Origin: Rikenellaceae bacterium DTU002
GTDB lineage: Bacteria; Bacteroidota; Bacteroidia; Bacteroidales; UBA932
Length of the DNA stretch: 33,397 bases
NCBI GenBank assembly: GCA_001512865.1
Contig: LFSY01000094.1
Span: forward strand, 25,052 to 58,448
Direction: 5' to 3'
The notes under the pieces are model-generated. The model had not been told where the DNA came from, did not search any database, and saw only the letters and a list, made by a program, of their open reading frames with translations. Both the position numbers and the translations under genes were made by a program. Of this stretch, positions 10,191 to 20,231 are shown piece after piece (the first letter of the stretch is position 1; each line of letters starts with the position of its first letter).

Positions 10191-12167
10191 ATGAAAATTG
10201 AGGGTATTCCTCCCCACATTCCGCCGGTAAGACCATTCGATACGGGCGTGAACCATGCCCCTGTCCGGAAAGACCTGCTTACCAAAGAAGAAAAGAAACT
10301 GGCCCTGGCCAACGCGCTGCGCTATTTCCCCCCGGCACAACATGAACTGCTGGCGCCGGAGTTTGCAAGGGAGCTCAGGGAATACGGACGCATATATATG
10401 TATCGGTACAGGCCCGCGGACCCCATTACGGCTGGCAGCATAGATGACTATCCCGCAAAATGCCGCCAGGCTGCAGCCATCATGCTCATGATCAATAATA
10501 ATCTGGATGCTGCCGTGGCGCAGCATCCGCATGAACTGATCACATACGGAGGAAACGGTGCCGTTTTTCAGAACTGGGCACAATACCGCCTGTGTATGGA
10601 ATACCTTTCAAAAATGACCGACGAGCAGACGCTTGTCCTGTATTCAGGCCATCCCGTGGGCCTGTTCCCCTCGTCAAAGGAAGCCCCCAGGGTGGTGGTA
10701 ACCAATGGAATGGTCATTCCTAATTATTCATCCAGGGACCACTGGGAAAGATTCAATGCCCTGGGAGTATCGCAGTACGGTCAGATGACTGCAGGTTCTT
10801 TCATGTACATCGGACCCCAGGGGATTGTCCACGGGACAACCATCACTATTATGAATGCTGCCAGAAGACAGAAGCACGTGGGCAGGGGATCGCTTCTTTT
10901 TGTTTCCAGCGGACTGGGAGGTATGTCAGGTGCCCAGCCGAAAGCGGCCCGCATTGCCGGAGTCGTGGGAGTTGTGGCCGAGATCAATCCACGGGCAACC
11001 GCTAAAAGATATGAACAGGGATGGGTGGATGAAGTGTACGACAACCTGGAAACGTTGGCCGGCCGCATAAAAAAAGCCAAGGAAGGCGGAGAGGCCGTTT
11101 CCCTGGCCTATCAGGGAAATGTGGTTGACCTGTGGGAATACCTCGCGAAAACAGACATCCGGGTGGAACTGGGGTCCGATCAGACGAGTTTACACAATCC
11201 TTTCTCCGGCGGATATTACCCGGCAGGTTACACCATCGAGCAATCCGCCCGTATGATGGCCCGGGATCCCGCAGGTTTTGAAAAAGCAGTACAGGAAAGT
11301 CTGAAAAGACATGTAAAAGCGGTCAATACACTGGCGGACAGGGGTATGTATTTCTTTGATTACGGGAATGCATTCCTTCTGGAAGCGTCGCGTGCCGGAG
11401 CCGACATTTCCGATGATAAAGGGAATTTCCGCTATCCGTCTTATGTTCAGGATATCATGGGGCCGTTGTTCTTTGATTACGGGTTTGGCCCTTTCCGCTG
11501 GGTCTGCACTTCTTCCATGCCTGAAGATCTGCAGGAAACGGACAGGATCGCGGCACAGGTACTGGAAGCATTGTCCAGGCAGGCCCCAGACGATATTCGC
11601 GACCAGATGCTGGACAATTTACACTGGATCCGCCAGGCTCGGCAAAACAACCTGGTAGTAGGTTCGCAGGCCCGTATTCTGTATGCCGATGCCCGCGGGC
11701 GCATACAAATTGCCCTGGAACTAAACCGGGCCATCCGGGAAGGCCGGATCAAGGCTCCCATAGTGCTGGGCAGGGATCACCACGATGTCTCCGGGACAGA
11801 TTCTCCGTTCAGGGAAACTTCCAATATTTACGATGGTTCCGCCTTTACTGCCGATATGGCCGTACATAACGTCATCGGCGATGCCTTCAGGGGAGCTACA
11901 TGGGTTTCCCTGCACAACGGTGGCGGTGTGGGTTGGGGAGAAGTCATCAACGGCGGCTTCGGGCTGGTGATAGACGGTAGTGAAGATTCGGACAGACGCA
12001 TCAGGAGCATGTTGTTCTGGGATGTCAATAACGGTATCGCCAGAAGGGCCTGGGCAAGGAATCCGGGAGCACTTTCGGCACTCAGTAGAGCCATGGAAGA
12101 AGAACCGCTTTTACAGATCACCGTGCCTTCGGTGGCCGATCCCTCTATCCTCGATGTTTTTGACTGA
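10191..12167 (+). CDS. hutU: Urocanate hydratase
   Basis: TYGGNGAVFQNWAQYRLCMEYLSKMTDEQTLVLYSGHPVGLFPS, GLGGMSGAQPKAA, GSDQTSLHNPFSGGYYP, FDYGNAFLLEASRAGAD, FDYGFGPFRWVCTS. Confidence 0.96.
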   Translation: MKIEGIPPHIPPVRPFDTGVNHAPVRKDLLTKEEKKLALANALRYFPPAQHELLAPEFARELREYGRIYMYRYRPADPITAGSIDDYPAKCRQAAAIMLMINNNLDAAVAQHPHELITYGGNGAVFQNWAQYRLCMEYLSKMTDEQTLVLYSGHPVGLFPSSKEAPRVVVTNGMVIPNYSSRDHWERFNALGVSQYGQMTAGSFMYIGPQGIVHGTTITIMNAARRQKHVGRGSLLFVSSGLGGMSGAQPKAARIAGVVGVVAEINPRATAKRYEQGWVDEVYDNLETLAGRIKKAKEGGEAVSLAYQGNVVDLWEYLAKTDIRVELGSDQTSLHNPFSGGYYPAGYTIEQSARMMARDPAGFEKAVQESLKRHVKAVNTLADRGMYFFDYGNAFLLEASRAGADISDDKGNFRYPSYVQDIMGPLFFDYGFGPFRWVCTSSMPEDLQETDRIAAQVLEALSRQAPDDIRDQMLDNLHWIRQARQNNLVVGSQARILYADARGRIQIALELNRAIREGRIKAPIVLGRDHHDVSGTDSPFRETSNIYDGSAFTADMAVHNVIGDAFRGATWVSLHNGGGVGWGEVINGGFGLVIDGSEDSDRRIRSMLFWDVNNGIARRAWARNPGALSALSRAMEEEPLLQITVPSVADPSILDVFD

Positions 12168-12187
12168 TAATTCTAGAAAACTGACAT

Positions 12188-13972
12188 ATGACAGAAAAAT
12201 TATTCACAGATTTTCCGCCGGTTTCCACACAACAGTGGGAGGAGCAGATCTTGAGGGATCTGAAAGGGGCAGATTATGAAAAAAAACTGGTGTGGAAAAC
12301 ACTGGACGGTTTTAAGGTCCGTCCCTATTACAGGCAGGAAGACCTGAAACACATCCCGTATCTGGATACGCTTCCGGGCGTGGAACCTTTTTTGAGAGGA
12401 ACACGGGAGAACAACGACTGGCTTATAAGACAGAGTTTCCCGGTGGACGGGTCCCTGCGGGAAGTCAATGCGCGTGTACTGGCCGCGCTTGACAGGGGGG
12501 TGGAATCCATCGGATTTCGTCTGGACGCCCAACAGGACCTGACTCTCCCGGAAATGGAGGCCCTGCTTTCGGGTATTGTCCTGTCTGCTGTTGAAATTTC
12601 CTTCGAAGGCATATCCTCTGACAGCCCCGGGATACTGACAACATTCCTGGACTATGTGAGGTCCGCGGGAACCCCTCCTGAACAGGTCAGGGCCCGTTTT
12701 GCCTTCGATCCCCTGGGAGATGCCCTGTTGCACGACGGGTCTTTTTCCGGGAAGGAAGCCGAAGTATTGAAAGCACTGGTGGAAGCCTGCAGTCAGTATC
12801 CGCAAATACGTGTTATCGCAGTCTCGGGATATAAAATCCAGAATATGGGAGCGGGTATTGTTCAGGAACTTGCCTGCTCTATGGCCATGGGCTCCCATTA
12901 CTATCACGTGCTGACGGACAAGGGGGTGCCTCCCGGGCTGGCGGCGCGTGCCATCCATTTTCACATGGGTATAGGATCTCATTATTTCCTGGAGATCGCC
13001 AAGTTCCGTGCAGCAAGGATCTTCTGGCACAGTATTGCGGAGGCCCCCATGAGCGTTCACGCCACCACCAGTTCCTGGAATCAGACTGCATACGATATGT
13101 ACGTGAACCTGTTACGGGGAACGACAGAAGCCATGTCCGCAGCCGTTGCCGGGGTTGACTCCATGGAGGTCCTTCCTTTCGACAGGGTAGTGGCTGACGG
13201 GTCCGGGCACAGTTATCGCCTGGCCAGGAACATACAGATCATCCTCAAGGAAGAGGCCAGGTTTAACCAGGTCACCGACCCGGCGGCAGGTTCCTACTAT
13301 GTTGAAAATCTTACACATTCTATTTTAAGCGAATCCCAAAAATTTGCCGGTCAGTTGCAACAGCAGGGAGGTGTCTCCACCTTGCAGGGCGCCGCCTGGA
13401 TCCTGGAATCTGTCCGTCAGACACGGGAACGCCGGTTACAAAACCTGGCTACCCGTAAAGAGGTCCTGGTAGGCATAAACCAGTATCCCGATCAGGGGGC
13501 CAAAGCTCCTCAGGGATTCGATCCGCGAGGCGAAGCACCGGGAATGCGTGCTGCCGGGATTTTTGAGTCATTGCGTTTACGGACTGAAAATGCCCTGAAT
13601 ATCCCGTCTGTGTTCCTTCTGACTTTCGGGAACTTGTCCATGTGCAGGGCACGTGCGCAGTTTGCATCGAATTTTTTTGGAGTCGGGGGGTTCAGGATTA
13701 TTGACAACAACCATTTTGCTACACCTGAAGAAGGCACACAGGCAGCGAACAGTTCCGGGGCGCGTATTGTGGTAGCCTGCTCTTCCGATGAGGAATATGA
13801 AACGGCAGTTCCCCTGATAGCGGCTTCCCTGAACAAAGGCGTAATATTGACTGTGGCCGGGGATCCTCCCTGTAAGGATATCCTGATCTCTCAGGGTACG
13901 GATCATTTCATCAGTCTTCGGAGCAACCTTCCGGAAACGCTCATTCAATACCAAAACGAACTGGGATTATGA
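12188..13972 (+). CDS. mutA: Methylmalonyl-CoA mutase small (beta) subunit
   Basis: Divergent TIM-barrel mutase ([54 protein letters not shown]...) with no DxHxxG B12 motif at the C-terminus; next to mutB. Confidence 0.93.
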   Translation: MTEKLFTDFPPVSTQQWEEQILRDLKGADYEKKLVWKTLDGFKVRPYYRQEDLKHIPYLDTLPGVEPFLRGTRENNDWLIRQSFPVDGSLREVNARVLAALDRGVESIGFRLDAQQDLTLPEMEALLSGIVLSAVEISFEGISSDSPGILTTFLDYVRSAGTPPEQVRARFAFDPLGDALLHDGSFSGKEAEVLKALVEACSQYPQIRVIAVSGYKIQNMGAGIVQELACSMAMGSHYYHVLTDKGVPPGLAARAIHFHMGIGSHYFLEIAKFRAARIFWHSIAEAPMSVHATTSSWNQTAYDMYVNLLRGTTEAMSAAVAGVDSMEVLPFDRVVADGSGHSYRLARNIQIILKEEARFNQVTDPAAGSYYVENLTHSILSESQKFAGQLQQQGGVSTLQGAAWILESVRQTRERRLQNLATRKEVLVGINQYPDQGAKAPQGFDPRGEAPGMRAAGIFESLRLRTENALNIPSVFLLTFGNLSMCRARAQFASNFFGVGGFRIIDNNHFATPEEGTQAANSSGARIVVACSSDEEYETAVPLIAASLNKGVILTVAGDPPCKDILISQGTDHFISLRSNLPETLIQYQNELGL

Positions 13973-16002
13973 AAGCATATTATACAGCAAAAGACATCGA
14001 GAACATGGAACACCTGCAGTACGCCGCAGGCATTCCGCCTTACCTCAGGGGACCCTACAGCACCATGTATGTGCAAAAACCGTGGACGATCAGACAGTAT
14101 GCCGGATTTTCCACGGCAGAGGAATCAAATGCTTTTTACAGAAGAAACCTGGCAGCAGGACAGAAGGGCCTTTCTGTAGCCTTTGACCTGGCAACGCACC
14201 GCGGGTACGATGCTGACCATCCCCGCGTGGTGGGTGATGTGGGTAAGGCCGGTGTGAGCATTTGTTCGGTAGAGGATATGAAAGTGCTCTTTGACCGGAT
14301 ACCACTCAACCGCATGTCAGTGTCCATGACCATGAACGGGGCCGTATTGCCCGTTCTGGCTTTTTATATTGTAGCCGGGCAGGAACAGGGAGCAAAGACC
14401 GAGGAACTGACCGGGACCATCCAGAACGATATCCTCAAGGAATTCATGGTCCGGAACACATACATATATCCGCCGGAATTTTCCATGCGGATTATCGGAG
14501 ACATTTTTGCCTACACGGCCGGCAAGATGCCCCGTTTCAACTCCATTTCCATATCGGGGTATCACATGCAGGAAGCCGGGGCGACCAGCGAGATAGAGAT
14601 GGCCTATACCCTGGCCGATGGTCTGGAATACCTGCGGACAGGGGTAAAAGCCGGTATGGATATTGACGATTTCGCCCCCCGGATATCCTTTTTCTGGGCC
14701 ATTGGAATGAACCATTTCAAAGAGATCGCCAAAATGCGTGCAGCACGCATGCTTTGGGCAAAGATCGTTAAGGGTTTCAATCCGAAGAACCCAAAATCAC
14801 TGTCACTCAGGACACATTGTCAAACTTCGGGATGGTCGCTGACCGAGCAGGACCCTTACAACAACGTTTCACGCACCTGCATAGAAGCCATGGCAGCCGC
14901 GCTGGGACATACACAGAGCCTGCATACCAACGCACTGGACGAGGCCATCGCACTTCCCACTGATTTCTCGGCAAGGATCGCCCGCAACACACAATTGTAC
15001 CTGCAGGATGAGACAGAGATCTGCAGAAGCATCGATCCCTGGGCAGGGTCCTATTATGTTGAATCACTTACGCAGCAGATGGCTCACGAAGGCTGGAAGC
15101 TGATCCTGGAGATAGAAGCGCTGGGCGGGATGGCCAGGGCTATTGAAACCGGACTTCCCAAGCTCAGGATCGAAGAGGCCGCTGCACGTACCCAGGCACG
15201 CATTGATTCCGGGATGGATGTACTGGTGGGGGTCAATAAATACCGGCTGGAAAAGGAAGATCCCATAGAAATCCTGGATGTGGACAATACGAAGGTCCGG
15301 CTTTCCCAGATAGCCCGCCTGGAAGAACTCAAAAAGAACAGGGATGCAAAAAAAGTGGAAGCCTCGCTCGAGGCCATCACGTCCGCCGCACGCAGCGGAT
15401 CGGGCAATTTGCTGGAACTGGCGGTGGATGCGGCCCGTAACAGGGCGACATTGGGAGAAATATCGGATGCCTGTGAAAAAGTTGCAGGACGTTACAAAGC
15501 TGTTATTCGTATGAACAAGGGTGTATATTTATCAGAAGCAAAGGGCGACCTCAATTTTGAAAAAGCCAGGCAGATGGCAGCCCGTTTTGCGGAACGGGAA
15601 GGTCGCCAGCCACGCATAATGATTGCCAAACTGGGTCAGGACGGACATGACCGTGGTGCCAAGGTGGTGGCTACCGGGTATGCCGATATTGGTTTTGACG
15701 TGGATATGGGGCCTTTGTTCCAGACTCCCGAGGAAGCAGCCCGCCAGGCCATAGAGAACGATGTGCATATCATAGGTGTTTCTTCTCTGGCGGCAGGCCA
15801 TAAAACGCTGGTTCCCCAGGTGGTGAATGCCCTGAAGAAAATGGGAAGGGAAGATATCATGGTCATTGTGGGCGGTGTCATCCCGGCCCAGGACTACCAG
15901 GAATTGTACGACGCAGGTGCCGTTGCCGTTTTTGGCCCGGGAACGCCTGTCTCGTTGTGTGCGGTAAGGATGCTGGAGCTGCTGGAACAGCAGTCAGAGT
16001 AA
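13969..16002 (+). CDS. mutB: Methylmalonyl-CoA mutase large (alpha) subunit, B12-dependent
   Basis: [18 protein letters not shown]-type core, [28 protein letters not shown]-terminal B12 motif [26 protein letters not shown]...GVSSLAAGH...IVGGVIP. Confidence 0.97.
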   Translation: MKAYYTAKDIENMEHLQYAAGIPPYLRGPYSTMYVQKPWTIRQYAGFSTAEESNAFYRRNLAAGQKGLSVAFDLATHRGYDADHPRVVGDVGKAGVSICSVEDMKVLFDRIPLNRMSVSMTMNGAVLPVLAFYIVAGQEQGAKTEELTGTIQNDILKEFMVRNTYIYPPEFSMRIIGDIFAYTAGKMPRFNSISISGYHMQEAGATSEIEMAYTLADGLEYLRTGVKAGMDIDDFAPRISFFWAIGMNHFKEIAKMRAARMLWAKIVKGFNPKNPKSLSLRTHCQTSGWSLTEQDPYNNVSRTCIEAMAAALGHTQSLHTNALDEAIALPTDFSARIARNTQLYLQDETEICRSIDPWAGSYYVESLTQQMAHEGWKLILEIEALGGMARAIETGLPKLRIEEAAARTQARIDSGMDVLVGVNKYRLEKEDPIEILDVDNTKVRLSQIARLEELKKNRDAKKVEASLEAITSAARSGSGNLLELAVDAARNRATLGEISDACEKVAGRYKAVIRMNKGVYLSEAKGDLNFEKARQMAARFAEREGRQPRIMIAKLGQDGHDRGAKVVATGYADIGFDVDMGPLFQTPEEAARQAIENDVHIIGVSSLAAGHKTLVPQVVNALKKMGREDIMVIVGGVIPAQDYQELYDAGAVAVFGPGTPVSLCAVRMLELLEQQSE

Positions 16003-16983
16003 GAGGTCGGTAAGGGCCGAGGGCGGCATGTTGCGGAAATAATCTTCCAGGGCAAACTGTTCCAGACACCGGCTGATCGATTCCCTGTCGCGGGGGCAGC
16101 CCTTCAGTGCTTCTTCAATGTCCGAGGTGGGAGCCAGGAAGAAATAATCACCGTAGATCTTTACACTGTCTATGACATTCGCCGGGGTAAGGTTCATGCG
16201 GACCTCCATGTTCCCGCCAGGGAAACGTGAGCTGCGAATAATCCCCTGCATGGGCAGTGAGCCGTAATTCCAGGCATCAGTCCTGTACCTGGTGTCACAA
16301 AGGGATCCGATCACCAGGCATTCTTCTGCCGTAAGGGCCTGTTCCCGCCAGGGAGCGTCCGTGTTACCGGTAACATGTTTTTTCAGCAGATCCAGGAATT
16401 CGGGGATGGTCATTCCCCGGGGAAGGTATTCGGATAAGTTGCATACTGCCCGCGGATTGCTGGGGACGCCCCTTCCTTTATCCCTGATCTTGGGTTTCAG
16501 GGCCGATGCCAGATCTTTCATGGACGCACTGAATAGTAACGTGCCGTGCATCAGAATGCGGCCTTTATGCAGTGCTATGGCATTCCCGGAAAATTTCCGA
16601 CCGTCAATGACCAGGTCGTTGCGGCCTTCCAGCCGGGCAGCCACTCCCAATCCCTGCAGTACATCCAGGATGGGCCTGGTAAAGCGTGCAAAGACCGCGG
16701 CCGTGTCGCTGCCGGCGGGAAATGTGTCCGTAAAGGTGTAATTGACATTTCCCAAATCGTGAAATACGGCTCCGCCACCGCTCAGACGGCGAACCACCGC
16801 AATGTTGTTTTCCCGGACAAACTCGCTGTTGATCTCGGCATGTGTGTTCTGATTCCTGCCTACGATGATGGCAGGAGCGTTCCTCCAGAGCCGGAAAACC
16901 GGTTCCCGGGAAGCGGTTAGCAGGTACTCTTCCACGGCCAGATTCCAGTAAGGATCCACCGTGGAGTCCATCAGGCAGCGCAT
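15994..16983 (-). CDS. lplA: Lipoate-protein ligase A
   Basis: [72 protein letters not shown]. Start set to ATG 16983; the upstream ORF-track extension overlaps the PAP2 gene in another frame. Confidence 0.92.
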   Translation of the reverse strand: MRCLMDSTVDPYWNLAVEEYLLTASREPVFRLWRNAPAIIVGRNQNTHAEINSEFVRENNIAVVRRLSGGGAVFHDLGNVNYTFTDTFPAGSDTAAVFARFTRPILDVLQGLGVAARLEGRNDLVIDGRKFSGNAIALHKGRILMHGTLLFSASMKDLASALKPKIRDKGRGVPSNPRAVCNLSEYLPRGMTIPEFLDLLKKHVTGNTDAPWREQALTAEECLVIGSLCDTRYRTDAWNYGSLPMQGIIRSSRFPGGNMEVRMNLTPANVIDSVKIYGDYFFLAPTSDIEEALKGCPRDRESISRCLEQFALEDYFRNMPPSALTDLLL

Positions 16984-17555
16984 TTTGTCACGGTTTTGGT
17001 GATAATCCATTTGTAAAGCCTGTACACAGCCCAGCCGAGCAACAGGCCGGTCAGGGCTCCGCAGATCACATCCAGGGGAAAATGTTTGCCCACGTAGATG
17101 CGGCTGTAGGATACGAGGATCGCCCAGGTGACTATGGGAATGGTAAACCATTTTCTTCTGTATATCAAGCTGGTAAAGCACGCCAGCCCAAAAACGTTGC
17201 TGGCGTGTGACGAGACGAATGAATAGAGACCGCCTTTTCCTTCCAGAAGACGGAACGTCCCTTCCCATTCCGGGATATGCGATGGTCTGGGCCTTTGTAC
17301 CCAGTTTTTTATCAGGGAGGAAGAGACCTGGTCTGTGAGCAGGAACGTAAGCAATATGCCCCCGGTGGCCAGCAGGGCCTGTCTCCGGGGCAAGATCATG
17401 AAGAAACCTCCGGCGATCATCAGGTATAGCGGGATCCAGACCGGGATCGCGGACAAAACCTTCATCACCGTGTCCAGAAATTCACAATGAGCCCCGTTCA
17501 GGAGGAAGAACAGTTTCTGGTCAAGCCTGATTATTGATTCCACAAGGTGTTCCAT
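16971..17555 (-). CDS. PAP2-superfamily membrane phosphatase
   Basis: KNWVQRPRP, FVSSHASNVFG, SRIYVGKHFPLDVICG motifs and several TM segments. Confidence 0.87.
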   Translation of the reverse strand: MEHLVESIIRLDQKLFFLLNGAHCEFLDTVMKVLSAIPVWIPLYLMIAGGFFMILPRRQALLATGGILLTFLLTDQVSSSLIKNWVQRPRPSHIPEWEGTFRLLEGKGGLYSFVSSHASNVFGLACFTSLIYRRKWFTIPIVTWAILVSYSRIYVGKHFPLDVICGALTGLLLGWAVYRLYKWIITKTVTKCAA

Positions 17556-18526
17556 ATCAGTTCCTTGAGTTGGGGAATATTTTTCCCGGTTATGGAAGAG
17601 ATCAGCAACACGGGTACAGAACGGGGAAGCCGGCGCCGGAGCGACTTTTCCTCCTGCTCATCCAGAAGGTCAGCCTTTGTAACGGCCAGCATCCTTTGTT
17701 TGTCTATCAGTTCCGGTTTGAATTTCCGGAGTTCCGCCAGCAGGACCCTGTATTCGGCTGTAATGTCCGGACTGTCAGCAGGGACCATAAACAAAAGCAT
17801 GGAATTGCGTTCAATATGTCTAAGAAAGCGCAGTCCAAGACCTTTGCCTTCGTGAGCGCCTTCGATAATGCCGGGAATGTCTGCCATCACAAAAGACCTG
17901 TTGTCGGGAAGGGATACGATCCCAAGCTGGGGGACAAGGGTGGTAAAGGGATAGTCGGCAATTTTCGGTCTGGCGGCGGACAGGGTGGCCAGGAGTGTAG
18001 ATTTGCCGGCATTGGGAAATCCCACCAGGCCAACATCTGCCAGCAATTTCAATTCCAGGATAAACCAGTCCTCCTGCCCGTTTTCCCCGGGCTGGGCGTA
18101 ACGGGGAGTCTGCCTTGTGGCCGACTTGAAATGATTGTTTCCCAGGCCCCCTTTTCCTCCCCTGCAGAGAACGTATTCTTCCGAAGGTTGTGTCAGTTCG
18201 GTGATCAGTTCCCCGTCTTCTGCCCTTCGGACCACGGTGCCTGCAGGAACTTCAACAATCTGGTCCTCTCCGTCCGCCCCGTGGGCCAGTTTGCCCCTGC
18301 CGGGTTCTCCGTGCCCGGCACGGATGTGTTTTCTGAATTTGAGGTGTATCAGGGTCCATAGCTGGGGATTTACCCTAAGGATAATGTGCCCGCCCCGGCC
18401 TCCGTCACCTCCGTCGGGGCCACCTTTGGGAACATACTTGGCCCGCAGCAGATGCACGGAACCGGCGCCTCCGTTTCCCGAGGCACAGAAAAGTTTTACA
18501 TAATCTACAAAATTGGTTTCAGCCAT
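17531..18526 (-). CDS. obg: GTPase Obg/CgtA
   Basis: Glycine-rich Obg fold (GNGGAGSVHLLRAKYVPKGGPDGGDGGRGG), G1 GFPNAGKSTL, DIPGIIEGAHEGKGLGLRFLRHIER, TKAD. Confidence 0.97.
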   Translation of the reverse strand: MAETNFVDYVKLFCASGNGGAGSVHLLRAKYVPKGGPDGGDGGRGGHIILRVNPQLWTLIHLKFRKHIRAGHGEPGRGKLAHGADGEDQIVEVPAGTVVRRAEDGELITELTQPSEEYVLCRGGKGGLGNNHFKSATRQTPRYAQPGENGQEDWFILELKLLADVGLVGFPNAGKSTLLATLSAARPKIADYPFTTLVPQLGIVSLPDNRSFVMADIPGIIEGAHEGKGLGLRFLRHIERNSMLLFMVPADSPDITAEYRVLLAELRKFKPELIDKQRMLAVTKADLLDEQEEKSLRRRLPRSVPVLLISSITGKNIPQLKELIWNTLWNQ

Positions 18527-19080
18527 TCGCTTACCTGATTGAAAGTATATTCCGGGTTTTTGGAACTGTCTACGGAAACAAACTTTCCCTGTTTTTTGTA
18601 GTGTTCAATGATGGGGACGGTCTGGGAGTGATAGGTAGCCAGGCGGTGACGTACCCTCAGGGCATCGGTATCGTCCGGACGGTTTTCCAGGGTGGCCCGG
18701 CGTAGCAGACGCGTCTCGCAGACGGAGTCGTCCACATCCAGCAGGATCATCATCCTGAGCGGATGCCCTGTCTTCTCAAGGAATGCATCCAGAGCCTGTG
18801 CCTGTGCCAGGGTTCTTGGGAAACCGTCAAAAAGAAAGCCCCTTGCCCGGGGATGTGCATTGACATTGTTGGATATCAGGGAAATAACGATCTGATCGGA
18901 CACCAGATCTCCCCTGGCAAGGATGGATTCAACTTCTTTGCCCAGCGGTGAGCCCAGTTCAATTTCCCGTCTTAGCATGTCCCCGGTTGAGAGGTGGATA
19001 AATCCGAATGCCTCTACCATCAATTTGGCCTGTGTCCCCTTTCCCGATCCGGGAGGGCCGGCTATAATAATGTTCAGCAT
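18505..19080 (-). CDS. adk: Adenylate kinase (short LID form)
   Basis: IIIAGPPGSGKGTQAKLM, LSTGDMLRREI, LFDGFPRTLAQAQ, NRPDDTDALRVRHRLATYHSQT. Confidence 0.96.
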   Translation of the reverse strand: MLNIIIAGPPGSGKGTQAKLMVEAFGFIHLSTGDMLRREIELGSPLGKEVESILARGDLVSDQIVISLISNNVNAHPRARGFLFDGFPRTLAQAQALDAFLEKTGHPLRMMILLDVDDSVCETRLLRRATLENRPDDTDALRVRHRLATYHSQTVPIIEHYKKQGKFVSVDSSKNPEYTFNQVSEWLKPIL

Positions 19081-19083
19081 GAT

Positions 19084-19620
19084 TCAATCTATTACGTAAA
19101 GGTCTTTGTATTGTCTTCCCAGGTTGTTGTAATCCAAACCGTAACCTACTACAAAATCGTTGGGGATCCTGATACATACGTAGTCCAGGGGAATTTCCTG
19201 CTTGTAGGCATCGGGTTTCAGCAACAGGGTACATATTTTGATCTGTTTGGGATTTTTCTTTTTCAGATCTTCCACCAGTTTGACAATGGTTGTGCCGCTG
19301 TCCACGATATCCTCCACAACCACCACGGTCCGGCCGGTGATATCGGCGCATAATCCAAGCACTTCCTTAACGTCCCCGGTACTTTCAGTCCCGCTGTACG
19401 AAGCCAGCTTCACAAAGGTGACCATGCAGTTCAGGTCAATCTTTTTCATCAGGTCGGAAGTGAACATAAACGATCCGTTCAGGATACCCAGAAAGACCGG
19501 TCTGTCTTCATTCATAAGGTCCCTGTTGATTTGTTGAGCCACCTTTGAAATGGCTTTGTCAATTTCCGCGTACGGGATATAAGTGCGGAAAGTTTTGTCG
19601 TGAAGGGTAATGCGTTCCAT
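19084..19620 (-). CDS. hpt: Hypoxanthine (guanine) phosphoribosyltransferase
   Basis: PVFLGILNGSFMFTSDL, VVVVEDIVDSGTTIVKLVEDL, DFVVGYGLDYNNLGRQ. Confidence 0.95.
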   Translation of the reverse strand: MERITLHDKTFRTYIPYAEIDKAISKVAQQINRDLMNEDRPVFLGILNGSFMFTSDLMKKIDLNCMVTFVKLASYSGTESTGDVKEVLGLCADITGRTVVVVEDIVDSGTTIVKLVEDLKKKNPKQIKICTLLLKPDAYKQEIPLDYVCIRIPNDFVVGYGLDYNNLGRQYKDLYVID

Positions 19621-19624
19621 GGAA

Positions 19625-19632
19625 CAAAAATA
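19625..19632 (-). promoter_or_regulatory. -7 box TATTTTTG 4 nt before hpt start
   Basis: Exact TAnnTTTG match. Confidence 0.45.
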
Positions 19633-19637
19633 ATCAT

Positions 19638-19645
19638 TAAATTTG
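19638..19645 (+). promoter_or_regulatory. -7 box TAAATTTG upstream of purE
   Basis: Exact TAnnTTTG match 21 nt before ATG. Confidence 0.5.
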
Positions 19646-19666
19646 AACTTTTAACTGTCAAAGTAA

Positions 19667-20185
19667 ATGAAACCTCAAGTCAGTATCATAATGGGCAGCA
19701 TGTCCGATATGCCCGTCATGGAAGAAGCAGCCCGTTTCCTGGACCAGATGGAGATTCCCTTTGAAATGAACGCCCTTTCTGCACACCGCACCCCGGACAA
19801 GGTGGCGGAGTATGCGAAAAGCGCATCCCAAAGAGGCGTGAAGGTGATCATTGCCGGAGCCGGAGGGGCGGCACACCTGCCCGGGGTAGTGGCAGCCTAT
19901 GCCCAAATCCCCGTGATTGGTGTTCCCGTCAAATCTTCACAATCATTGTCCGGGCTGGATTCCATTCTCTCCATCCTTCAAATGCCGTCGGGCATTCCGG
20001 TCGCTACCATGGCGCTGGACGGAGCACGGAACGCGGCCATCTTCGCTGCCCGTATACTGTCGCTGTCAGATAAGGACCTGGCATTGAAAATGAGGGCATT
20101 CCATGAGACCCTTGGCCGGAAAGTCGAGGAAGCCAACGAGAAGATCAAAGACATTCAATACCGTTTCAAGATACAGGATCATTAA
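19667..20185 (+). CDS. purE: N5-carboxyaminoimidazole ribonucleotide mutase (PurE)
   Basis: SIIMGSMSDMPVMEEAA, SAHRTPDKVAEYA, IIAGAGGAAHLPGVVAA, GVPVKSSQSLSGLDSILSILQMPSGIPVATMALDGARNAAIFAARIL. Confidence 0.97.
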   Translation: MKPQVSIIMGSMSDMPVMEEAARFLDQMEIPFEMNALSAHRTPDKVAEYAKSASQRGVKVIIAGAGGAAHLPGVVAAYAQIPVIGVPVKSSQSLSGLDSILSILQMPSGIPVATMALDGARNAAIFAARILSLSDKDLALKMRAFHETLGRKVEEANEKIKDIQYRFKIQDH

Positions 20186-20231
20186 TTTAAAATAAGGCTC
20201 ATCAGAGGGGAGCGCAAGAGGGGAACTGATC

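Noticed and set aside
13022-13040. Possible sigma54 promoter TGGCACAGTATTGCGG
   Set aside because: GG-GC spacing is one base short and it lies inside the mutA coding sequence.
12200-13060. 286-aa minus-strand ORF inside mutA
   Set aside because: Shadow ORF; no start context or domain, and mutA is confident.
16984-17268. N-terminal extension of the lplA ORF in the ORF track
   Set aside because: Overlaps the PAP2 gene in another frame and is not LplA-like; the ligase starts at ATG 16983.
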